DNA of 38,918 bases from an uncultured Lachnospiraceae bacterium. Its GTDB lineage: Bacteria; Bacillota; Clostridia; Lachnospirales; Lachnospiraceae. A program made the position numbers and the translations under genes. The DNA is taken from NCBI GenBank assembly GCA_934343915.1, contig CAKRIL010000029.1, forward strand, positions 1 through 38,918, given 5' to 3'. The notes under the pieces are model-generated. The model was not told the DNA's origin, searched no databases, and saw nothing but the letters and a program-made list of their open reading frames with translations. Below are positions 1-6,573 of the stretch, piece after piece (position 1 is the stretch's first letter; the number at the start of each line of letters is the position of its first letter).

Positions 1-2
1 TT

Positions 3-64
3 ATCCATACAATAGATACACCGACCCGGATACAAGTATCCTCTCTGTGTATCTATTGATGGAT
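3..64. other. Nested hairpin at the left edge
   Basis: ATCCAT (3-8) pairs with ATGGAT (59-64), ATAGATACAC (12-21) pairs with GTGTATCTAT (47-56), and GGATAC/GTATCC (28-33/36-41) forms the tip. An internal loop of 6 and 5 nt separates the two inner stems. The structure is AT-rich and followed by TTTATTATTT on the plus strand, so it may end transcription of a gene lying left of the window. It could also be a small regulatory RNA fold. I recognise no family. From here to the repeat at 188 the sequence is AT-rich, with no gene visible. Confidence 0.5.
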
Positions 65-187
65 TTATTATTTACATGATACTATATTATAAATGTAATA
101 TCTACGTCTTTATTTATATAATGTCATCAAAATACAGATTTTTTTACATTTTGATTGACATTTTTTTTACTGAATCTTACTATTAAA

Positions 188-486
188 TTAAGGTGTCATA
201 ACCTACACCAATAATTTCAAGTGTATGCCGTGTTATATTTATGCATATCACGACTTTTGGGAGAAGCGTAGATGTTCTTATGGCTCTGTTTAAAGTACAG
301 CCACAGACGGCATGGATGCCGGCTGAGTTGCAAACAGCCACGGAGGGCTGATTTTGCAACGGTGGCGGAAGCAGAAGAATTTTTTCAGAGACATTAGAAC
401 ACCCAGCTTCGTACAACGGAGCTGATATGCATAAATATAACACGGCATACACATAAATATTACACTTACAGGTTATGACACCTTAA
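188..486. repeat. Structured repeat element A, copy 1
   Basis: This is a 299-bp element bounded by a perfect 17-bp inverted repeat (188-204 and 470-486, core AGGTGTCA). Inside it, 221-250 and 423-452 form a perfect 30-bp inverted repeat. Within that is an imperfect stem (TGTTCTTATGGCTCTG with CAGAGACATTAGAACA), and then a core where GCCAC/GTGGC encloses two hairpins (CGGCAT/ATGCCG, and GTTGCAAA/TTTTGCAAC over CAGCC/GGGCTG). The core is nearly identical to that of copy 2 at 23599-23904. It ends 41 bp before the start codon of the AraC gene, so it may lie in that gene's leader. It could be a MITE-like element, a structured RNA or both. The active strand is unknown and no coding potential is convincing. 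Confidence 0.85.
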
Positions 487-527
487 CACTAAAATAAAAC
501 CATGAGGTAAATATAGGGGACACTATT

Positions 528-1361
528 ATGATTTGCAGCGACAAAAAGATGGACTTCGACATAACACAGGTCAAGGGTAAGGCCTACGCCGAAATGAAGG
601 ATGCACATTATCATCCGTACTATGAGTTCTACTACCTGCTCTCCGGAACGAGAAAGATTTTCATTAATGATACTATATACTCTGTTAAAAAAGGCGATTT
701 AATCGTCATCCCCAAAGGCGAACTACACCGCACCACCTACATCGGCGGAGAGACACATGAACGAATCGTTATGGATTTCAGCGATGCCTTCATCGCTCCC
801 CTGATAGAGCACATAGGCTACAAGGCATTTGACGAGTGCTTCGTGAACAGACAGCTCTCCATTCCGCCCAACCGCCGCGAATATGTCGAGGAATTGTTCG
901 AAAAAATAATACGCGAACATAACGGTGTCGATGGCTACTCCACAACCATTCTTACACTGTATGTATACGAGCTTATCATGTTCGTGCTGCGCTGTCATGA
1001 GAATGCCGACTATCCATGTGCCGTTGCCGAAATCGGTGATGATATCATATCTGATGCAGCAAGATATATCTCGAGCAATTTTACCCACGAATTCTCGCTC
1101 ACACAGCTCGCCGAAAAGTACAGCATGAGCCCGTCATACTTTTCGCGCAAATTCAAGCTCTGCACGGGCTTCGGCTATAAGGAATACCTTATAACCATCA
1201 GAATCCTTGAAGCATGCAAGCTTCTTTTGAATACCGACCTGTCGATAACGGAGATTGCCGAGAAGTGCGGCTTCGACGACAGCAATTACTTTGGCGACAG
1301 CTTTAAGAAGGTTAAGGGAATATCTCCCAGAGAATACCGCAAAGCAAATGGGGTTATGTAA
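528..1361 (+). CDS. AraC-family transcriptional regulator with cupin sensor domain
   Basis: This 277-residue protein has the standard AraC length and layout. An N-terminal cupin-like ligand domain (about 1-120) carries an H-x-H-x3-E motif at H27, H29 and E33. The C-terminal region (about 175-275) is a double helix-turn-helix DNA-binding domain ending in the typical GFDDSNYFGDSFKKVKGISP signature. Such proteins usually sense a sugar or other small molecule and control a neighbouring catabolic or transport gene. No such target lies to its right, so the target may be left of the window. The start is supported by AGGGGA about 8 bases upstream. Repeat element A ends 41 bp before the start and may influence expression. 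Family assignment is firm, the effector is unknown. Confidence 0.92.
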   Translation: MICSDKKMDFDITQVKGKAYAEMKDAHYHPYYEFYYLLSGTRKIFINDTIYSVKKGDLIVIPKGELHRTTYIGGETHERIVMDFSDAFIAPLIEHIGYKAFDECFVNRQLSIPPNRREYVEELFEKIIREHNGVDGYSTTILTLYVYELIMFVLRCHENADYPCAVAEIGDDIISDAARYISSNFTHEFSLTQLAEKYSMSPSYFSRKFKLCTGFGYKEYLITIRILEACKLLLNTDLSITEIAEKCGFDDSNYFGDSFKKVKGISPREYRKANGVM

Positions 1362-1373
1362 GACCATAACCCC
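1350..1373. terminator. Bidirectional terminator between convergent genes
   Basis: GGGGTTATG pairs with CATAACCCC around a short loop. The hairpin overlaps the AraC stop codon and lies 5 bp from the end of the DHHW gene. AT-rich sequence follows on both strands, so it could serve both convergent transcripts. Confidence 0.6.
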
Positions 1374-1378
1374 ATTAA

Positions 1379-2485
1379 TTATTTTATAATTGTATCGCTG
1401 TTGTTGAGCACAAGCGTGCTGTATAAGAACAGCACATCCTTTCCTTCAAAGTCAACATATCTTTGAAGATACAACGGTGCAATATAACGTATATCAACCA
1501 CCGTTATCTTAGAATAGCCTTCTATGAACAGCGGTGCAATACTGCTTCCGAACGAATCCCTGAATATTATAAGCTCCTTATCCGTATCAGCAGACGGATT
1601 ATTGATATCAAGAAGCGACCTCGAACCTGACAGGAATACCTCATACAGGTCTGCTCCGTCCACCTTCTCCATATTGTATACGCCGACAGTCTTTCCCGAT
1701 TCATAATCGTACACGGTGCTGTTTCTTATCGCATCATTTTCAAGATAGTATAGTGTCTCGCGTCCTACCGGCAGTGCCGCCTGTCCGTAATACACTCCGG
1801 AAAACGGCTTTTCAAGCTGCATCACATCATATTTGCCATTTAGAGTAATTCCCATCTCAGAAGCGATATAATCAGCCACATCCGTTATCTTTTCCTGTCT
1901 CCAGTGGGTATCCGTCCTGTAATAATCATCAGCCTCAAGAAGTCCTCTGACATCTATGAATTTTATAAAATCAAGTCTGTCCTCCATTATGCTGTACAGC
2001 TTGTCATAATCCATAGCCGGATATCCGTTCTGCGCAGCAAGAAAATAATTCTTATCCGGCACGATAACTCCGTATATGGAATCAGCCTTTCCGTCAAGGC
2101 ATAGGTTATATACATTCTCAAAGCACTGTGCCGCATATTCAAGCGAGTCCTCATTGAGCGGGTATTCAAGCTTGGAGAGGAAGCCGTCCGCAAGATATAA
2201 GCCGTTGTTGTCCCTTCTTCCGAACAGATAATAATTTCCGACAGCTTTTATTCCCCTGAAGGTATCTCTTATCGGGAACTGGTCGAGCGTATATTTTTCG
2301 AACTCCTCCATGAATCTTCCCGACTGCACAGACTGATATGTGACCTTAGGAAATGTCTTCAGACCACGTCTTTCGCTGTACGAATATGTCCCGTCGGGCT
2401 TTGCGATTCCCCATACGGACAAGCCGTAAAGACATATCACCATCACCGCAATAACAATCGTATTTTTATTAATATATTGTCTCAA
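1379..2485 (-). CDS. DHHW-family protein (AlgJ/AlgX-like accessory to an MBOAT acyltransferase)
   Basis: This is a 368-residue protein with one N-terminal membrane segment (about 8-27) and an extracytoplasmic SGNH-hydrolase-like region. The family signature is visible as YYRTDTHW near residue 190, and a candidate catalytic serine block, FRDSFGSS, lies near 310. Proteins of the DHHW/AlgJ type work with membrane-bound O-acyltransferases to place acetyl groups on extracellular polysaccharides. The MBOAT gene ends 9 bp upstream, which fits that pairing. The likely start is TTG behind TAGGAGGG. It is the last gene of a run that begins with an ECF sigma factor. The polysaccharide substrate cannot be read from the sequence. 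Confidence 0.85.
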   Translation of the reverse strand: MRQYINKNTIVIAVMVICLYGLSVWGIAKPDGTYSYSERRGLKTFPKVTYQSVQSGRFMEEFEKYTLDQFPIRDTFRGIKAVGNYYLFGRRDNNGLYLADGFLSKLEYPLNEDSLEYAAQCFENVYNLCLDGKADSIYGVIVPDKNYFLAAQNGYPAMDYDKLYSIMEDRLDFIKFIDVRGLLEADDYYRTDTHWRQEKITDVADYIASEMGITLNGKYDVMQLEKPFSGVYYGQAALPVGRETLYYLENDAIRNSTVYDYESGKTVGVYNMEKVDGADLYEVFLSGSRSLLDINNPSADTDKELIIFRDSFGSSIAPLFIEGYSKITVVDIRYIAPLYLQRYVDFEGKDVLFLYSTLVLNNSDTIIK

Positions 2486-2494
2486 GCTGCCCTC

Positions 2495-3901
2495 CTAGAA
2501 TCTGAAATATAAAAACGGATTGAACGAACCATCCACAAGATAACCTGTTACAAGAATGAGAAGTCCTGCAAGCACAACCGGCTCTAAGATGGTGAGTGCC
2601 GCACTGACAGCCCTGCTCTCCTTCATCTTATCTTCAAGACGTGCGAACACATTCCTCATAACGGGAAGCGAACCGAATATTGCAATAACCAGTGTAAGCC
2701 CATAGCTCTTAAGATAATACAGTGACTCTGACGATACCGCGCTGAGTCCCATACCTCCGAACATTCCGGCTATTGTTTCTCCGGCATCAGCCATTGTTCC
2801 CGCGCTGAATATCACAAAGCTTATAATTACAAGCAGCATTGTATATACATGCCCCGCCACTCTGCTTTTTTTCAGAAGCGGAAGGAGAAAATTCTTCTCA
2901 ATTATGAGGAACAGCGCCATATACAGTCCCCATATCACAAAATTCCAAGCCGCACCATGCCACAAGCCGGTGAGTGTCCATACCACAAAGATATTGAAAA
3001 ACCAGCGTGCCTTCTTAACTCTGTTTCCGCCGAGAGGAATATACACATAATCGCGGAACCACGTTCCGAGTGACATATGCCATCTTCTCCAGAACTCGGT
3101 TATGCTCTTTGATATATAAGGATAATTGAAGTTCTCAGGGAAATCGAAGCCGAATATCCTGCCAAGACCTATTGCCATATCACTGTATCCCGAAAAATCA
3201 AAATAGAGCTGAAGCGTACATGCAATCGCATAGAGCCACACAAAAAGCACCGATGGCTCCGACGCTGCAGAATATGCATCGATAAGCTCACCCAGCTGGT
3301 TGGCAATAAGCACTTTTTTTGATAGACCTATTATAAATCTTCTTATCCCGTGTGCAAGCTTATCTGCGCTGTGCTTTCTCACCCTAAGCTGCCCTTCAAT
3401 GTCCGAATATCTGACAATCGGCCCTGCAATAAGCTGCGGAAACATTGATATATACATCGCCATATCAATATAGCTTTTCTGCGCCGCAACCGTTCCTCTG
3501 TACACATCAATCACATAGCTGATTACCTGAAACGTGTAGAAACTTATTCCGATTGGAAGAGTCACCTTGATTATGGGAACAGCAATTCCCGTCACGGCAG
3601 AAAATGAATCAAGGAAAAAACCTGCATATTTAAAGTAGCCGAGCACCCCAAGGCTTATTACAACAGAGGTGGTCAAAAATACTTTTGACCACCTTCTTTT
3701 ATAATCCATGAGTCTCCCGAACACATAGCCCTGAGTTATCATAATCAGCATGAGGAGAGTATATCTCAACTCTCCCCATGCATAAAATACAAGGCTCGCC
3801 AATAAAAGTACCACATTTTTCCCTCTGCCCGGCACAATAAAATACAATAAAAGCACTGCCGGAAGAAAATAATATAAAAACGGAATACTTGAAAATATCA
3901 T
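2495..3901 (-). CDS. MBOAT-family membrane O-acyltransferase (AlgI/DltB-like)
   Basis: This is a 468-residue polytopic membrane protein matching the AlgI/PatA branch of the MBOAT family. The block ITEFWRRWHMSLGTWFRDYV and the invariant catalytic histidine in LTGLWHGAAWNF are both present. AlgI-type proteins move acetyl groups across the membrane to an extracytoplasmic partner that modifies a cell-surface or exported polysaccharide. The DHHW protein follows after 9 bp and the lipoprotein precedes by 23 bp, so the three are probably co-transcribed. The ATG start has a GGGGG ribosome site. D-alanylation (DltB) is less likely, because no dltA, dltC or dltD genes are nearby and a DHHW partner is present. 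Confidence 0.92.
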   Translation of the reverse strand: MIFSSIPFLYYFLPAVLLLYFIVPGRGKNVVLLLASLVFYAWGELRYTLLMLIMITQGYVFGRLMDYKRRWSKVFLTTSVVISLGVLGYFKYAGFFLDSFSAVTGIAVPIIKVTLPIGISFYTFQVISYVIDVYRGTVAAQKSYIDMAMYISMFPQLIAGPIVRYSDIEGQLRVRKHSADKLAHGIRRFIIGLSKKVLIANQLGELIDAYSAASEPSVLFVWLYAIACTLQLYFDFSGYSDMAIGLGRIFGFDFPENFNYPYISKSITEFWRRWHMSLGTWFRDYVYIPLGGNRVKKARWFFNIFVVWTLTGLWHGAAWNFVIWGLYMALFLIIEKNFLLPLLKKSRVAGHVYTMLLVIISFVIFSAGTMADAGETIAGMFGGMGLSAVSSESLYYLKSYGLTLVIAIFGSLPVMRNVFARLEDKMKESRAVSAALTILEPVVLAGLLILVTGYLVDGSFNPFLYFRF

Positions 3902-3924
3902 GCTGCCCCCTAATCTAATTCAGA

Positions 3925-4572
3925 TTACTCAATGCTGCCCTTGTATAACTCTACCGCATCAGGATATACGGATGTAATCTTCTCAACGAACGGCTCAATA
4001 AAATCAGTAAGACCGTAAGCTGAAATGATGTAATCATCAACCTGATATACGATATACTCATCAGGGAAACCGCACATCCAGTGCTTTGCAAGAATGCCGT
4101 CCTTAATATTCTGTGCAATGGACGCAATGCTGTCCTTGTCTGTCACATGGAAGGCACCTGCCGTAAAGCTGTTGAGGTTCATCATATGCATAAGTGAAGC
4201 TGCATCATCAATAAGTGCAACGTCTGCCTCAGCGATTCCGAATGTGTTGTCAAGTTCTGCAGCATCATCAATTCCGTACTTTCCCGGTGCGTCGTCCCTC
4301 ATATTCTCCGGATTGTAATCTCCGCCTGAAGCAGGGAACTTCTCATCATCAGTATATACTGACCATATGCTGTCAAGAATACCTACTGCGCCCTCAGCAG
4401 AAGACTCCTCTGCTGTGGTCTCCTCTGTCACTGTTGTAGTCTCTTCTGTTATGGTTGTGGTCTCAACCGGAGTAGTCTGCTCTGCTGAAGTTTCGTTATT
4501 ATCCTTCTTACCGCATGCGCTGAGCGCAACCACCGATACCATCATAATTGTCATTAAACCTAATCTTCTCAT
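3925..4572 (-). CDS. Small lipoprotein of unknown function in the sigma/MBOAT operon
   Basis: The start chosen is the ATG at 4572, preceded by AGGAGG. A longer open frame continues upstream into the neighbouring gene but has no ribosome site of its own. The 215-residue product begins with a signal peptide ending in the lipobox LSAC, then a Thr/Glu-rich linker of about 40 residues, then a compact domain of about 140 residues. The domain loosely resembles the DUF4358 lipoproteins common in Lachnospiraceae, but this is a weak impression. It lies between the anti-sigma-like gene and the MBOAT gene, suggesting an envelope role in the same module. Its molecular function is unknown. Confidence 0.8.
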   Translation of the reverse strand: MRRLGLMTIMMVSVVALSACGKKDNNETSAEQTTPVETTTITEETTTVTEETTAEESSAEGAVGILDSIWSVYTDDEKFPASGGDYNPENMRDDAPGKYGIDDAAELDNTFGIAEADVALIDDAASLMHMMNLNSFTAGAFHVTDKDSIASIAQNIKDGILAKHWMCGFPDEYIVYQVDDYIISAYGLTDFIEPFVEKITSVYPDAVELYKGSIE

Positions 4573-4595
4573 AAATTCCTCCTGAAATATAAAAA

Positions 4596-5198
4596 TTATT
4601 CCCCTGTTCTTAACATCCATTGCCCTGACTCTTCGTCCTGATGAAGCTCTATCTTTACGGTCTCCTTTTCGGTATTCACCGTGATATAAGCTCCCTCTGT
4701 CGGAACAACCGCCCACACAATATCCGCCTCATCCCGCACTGATATTGTATCCGTACCATCAGGTATAAATTCACCGCTTGACGCTTCTATAATAAAGCTT
4801 CCCTTCGCCCTGACGTTAAGTGCGAATTCTTCTTCGCCATGACTGATGTCCCTCTCAAGCGAATATGCTGCCACATCAGAATTCTCCTGTGCCTGTATGC
4901 CAACCGCATATCCGTCAGAATCGATTCTCACATCGTCATAATATACCTTCGGTACTCTGCCGTTTCCCTGTATAGGAATCAGGCCTGTTCCAAGTACAAT
5001 AAAAATACATGCCGCAACAGCCGCTGCCGAAAGGGAATATATCACTCTTCCTGCCGCCCTGCGCTTTTTTACTGCAAATACATTCTGTGCCTGTTCAATC
5101 TCAGACTCACTTTTTTCAAAGAGCTCCCTGGCTCCTTCCAAAATATCGTCCCCGACACCTGACACAGCCTGCGATAGTATCTCTCCTTTCCTCACCAT
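4596..5198 (-). CDS. Membrane-anchored anti-sigma-factor-like protein
   Basis: This is a 200-residue protein with a charged cytoplasmic N-terminus (about 1-50), one transmembrane helix (about 53-73) and an extracytoplasmic C-terminal domain of about 125 residues rich in beta-strand pattern. The gene overlaps the end of the ECF sigma gene by 7 bp, with the ribosome site GGAGGG inside the sigma gene. This topology and position are typical of anti-sigma factors that hold an ECF sigma factor at the membrane until an envelope signal arrives. No zinc-binding HxxxCxxC (ZAS) motif is visible, so the sigma-binding mode is uncertain. The assignment rests mainly on gene context. Confidence 0.72.
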   Translation of the reverse strand: MVRKGEILSQAVSGVGDDILEGARELFEKSESEIEQAQNVFAVKKRRAAGRVIYSLSAAAVAACIFIVLGTGLIPIQGNGRVPKVYYDDVRIDSDGYAVGIQAQENSDVAAYSLERDISHGEEEFALNVRAKGSFIIEASSGEFIPDGTDTISVRDEADIVWAVVPTEGAYITVNTEKETVKIELHQDEESGQWMLRTGE

Positions 5199-5749
5199 AC
5201 TCCCTCCTTCTTAAGATAATTCTTAAGGCGGACTCTCATTCTTGAAAGTATAGACTTAACCGTTCCCTCACTTGTCCCGGTTCTTCCAGAGATGTCAGAA
5301 ACCGAACAACTGTAATAATACCTGAGCAAGAAGATATTCCTGTTATCCGGCTTCTGTTCTCTCAGAAAAGCATCTATCGCCCTCTCAAGTTCTGCTGCCT
5401 CCACATGACTCCATACATCCTTCACGTCCGGTATACACTCATCGAGCTCATGTATGGACACAGCATATTCACCTGCCGCCCTCTTATCCGCATGTCTTGC
5501 ATTGTACTTGTTGATTGCCGCATTTCTTGTAAGCTTTCCCAAAAATGCCGCCAGGTTCTCAGGATGATTCGGCGGTATGGACTTCCATGCACCCATGAGT
5601 GCATCGCTTACGCATTCCTCGCTATCCTCACTATTATTGAGTATATTCATCGAAATATGCATACAATAATGATTATATTTTTCCAAAGCCTCCTTAAGCG
5701 CACGCTCGTCGCGCTCCATGAAAAGCTTCACGATAGCATTATCCTGCAT
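5192..5749 (-). CDS. ECF-type RNA polymerase sigma factor (sigma-70 family)
   Basis: This 185-residue protein has the two-domain ECF layout. Region 2 (about 12-75) includes the segment around DSEECVSDALMGAWKSIPP. Region 4 (about 125-178) carries a helix-turn-helix in SDISGRTGTSEGTVKSILSR. It would redirect RNA polymerase to a small regulon. The overlap with the anti-sigma-like gene, and the lipoprotein, MBOAT and DHHW genes downstream, suggest that envelope modification is a direct output. The ribosome site is a strong GGAGGAGG. An ECF-like promoter sits upstream (5776-5806), consistent with autoregulation. Confidence 0.9.
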   Translation of the reverse strand: MQDNAIVKLFMERDERALKEALEKYNHYCMHISMNILNNSEDSEECVSDALMGAWKSIPPNHPENLAAFLGKLTRNAAINKYNARHADKRAAGEYAVSIHELDECIPDVKDVWSHVEAAELERAIDAFLREQKPDNRNIFLLRYYYSCSVSDISGRTGTSEGTVKSILSRMRVRLKNYLKKEGVW

Positions 5750-5775
5750 TTCCTCCTCCGTTATATCATCCTGCC

Positions 5776-5806
5776 TATATACACAGCTTTTTTTTCAAAA
5801 GGTTGC
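5776..5806 (-). promoter_or_regulatory. Candidate autoregulated ECF promoter
   Basis: On the minus strand GCAACC (5801-5806) is followed by TTTT and an A-rich spacer, then TGTATATA (5776-5783). A -35 with an AACC core about 16-17 bases from a -10 of GTATA type is the usual look of ECF-dependent promoters. It lies just upstream of the sigma gene. This is pattern matching only. Confidence 0.5.
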
Positions 5807-5874
5807 AGCATTTTTTTAAAAACTGCAATTTTTTATAAATTATTTTACGAATAGATAATTTTCTTCCGAAAACG

Positions 5875-6285
5875 CTACTCCCTTGTGTAGTTTTTGTAGA
5901 GATACTGAATAATATCCTTACGGGTTACAATTCCTATAAAAACATTTTCATCATCAACCACCGGGACAAAGTTCTGCCTGATTGCAAGGTCAATAAGATT
6001 CTCCATCTTCGCCTCGGCATTCACCGGATGATTGTTGACACGTCTGCTTATATCAGATATCGGAATCTCTTCCGCCTCCTCAAAGGTGGCAATGTTCTCG
6101 TCAGCCATCTTCCATAGCAGGTCACCCTCGGTTATTGTTCCTACATACCTGCCTTCCCTGCTTATAATCGGCATAGCCGTATACTTATGATAGCGTATCT
6201 TTTCCAATACCTGTCTTATATTTGCATCCTCATACACATATACCACATCACACTTCGGTGTAAGAAAAAATAAAATATTCTGCAT
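5875..6285 (-). CDS. Two-CBS-domain protein
   Basis: This 136-residue protein consists essentially of a tandem pair of CBS domains (about 8-62 and 75-132), recognisable by the repeated pattern MPIIS...GTITEGDLL and VPVVD...GIVTRKDII. Stand-alone CBS pairs bind adenine nucleotides or related ligands and often act as regulatory subunits, but the partner here is unknown. It is monocistronic, between the sigma-factor promoter and the tRNA-Gly gene. Length and composition are normal for the family. Confidence 0.9.
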   Translation of the reverse strand: MQNILFFLTPKCDVVYVYEDANIRQVLEKIRYHKYTAMPIISREGRYVGTITEGDLLWKMADENIATFEEAEEIPISDISRRVNNHPVNAEAKMENLIDLAIRQNFVPVVDDENVFIGIVTRKDIIQYLYKNYTRE

Positions 6286-6394
6286 AGTCCTTCTCCATCT
6301 CCTATGTAATAATCAATGTTTTACCAACATATTTTTACCATACAAATGTGAACAGAATAAGTACAAAGCGTAAAAAAACATGTCAAACAACAAT

Positions 6395-6421
6395 CCCGCA
6401 GACACCCAGGGTATCTGCGGG
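6395..6421 (-). terminator. Hairpin downstream of tRNA-Gly
   Basis: CCCGCAGA (6395-6402) pairs with TCTGCGGG (6414-6421). On the minus strand it starts 12 bases after the tRNA 3' end. A T run follows only about 20 bases later, so its efficiency as an intrinsic terminator is uncertain. Confidence 0.55.
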
Positions 6422-6432
6422 AAGGAATATAG

Positions 6433-6503
6433 AGCAGGATACGGGAATCGAACCCGCCTCCTCAGCTTGGGAAGCTGATATACTACCGATGTACTAATCC
6501 TGC
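6433..6503 (-). tRNA. tRNA-Gly (anticodon CCC)
   Basis: The sequence folds as a complete cloverleaf of 71 nt. The acceptor stem is GCAGGAT/ATCCTGC, the D stem GTAC/GTAT, the anticodon stem TCAGC/GCTGA with loop TTCCCAA (anticodon CCC), and the T arm is GCGGG-TTCGATT-CCCGT. The discriminator base is U and the 3' CCA is not encoded. It stands alone between the chemoreceptor and CBS genes, with hairpins on both sides (6395-6421 and 6508-6529). Confidence 0.95.
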
Positions 6504-6507
6504 ATAC

Positions 6508-6529
6508 TGCGGGAGCAGATACTCCCGCA
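6508..6529 (-). terminator. Hairpin between chemoreceptor gene and tRNA-Gly
   Basis: TGCGGGAG (6508-6515) pairs with CTCCCGCA (6522-6529). It sits between the end of the chemoreceptor gene (6574) and the tRNA. It may end the chemoreceptor transcript, but no T run follows on the minus strand, so it may instead be a processing or leader structure of the tRNA. Confidence 0.4.
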
Positions 6530-6573
6530 ACAACTTTTAATATAATAACATATGTTCTTCAAAAAATCCATAT

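Noticed and set aside
183..452. Minus-strand open frame of 89 codons in element A, with a similar 74-codon frame at 23643-23867
   Set aside because: The two frames look alike only because the element is repeated. Changes between copies are mostly amino-acid altering while base pairing is preserved. There is no ribosome site and the ends are simply the palindrome arm.
188..486. Element A as a HEARO/OMEGA RNA or an IS200/IS605-derived end
   Set aside because: Size and isolation would fit, but I see no IscB or TnpB gene and cannot recall enough of the consensus to match it. It is left as an unassigned structured element.
2495..3901. MBOAT gene as dltB (teichoic acid D-alanylation)
   Set aside because: No dltA, dltC or dltD nearby. 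The adjacent DHHW protein fits the AlgI/AlgJ type of polysaccharide O-acetylation.
5405..5854. Plus-strand open frame of 149 codons over the sigma gene
   Set aside because: It is a shadow of the ECF sigma gene and its promoter, with no ribosome site and no recognisable domain.
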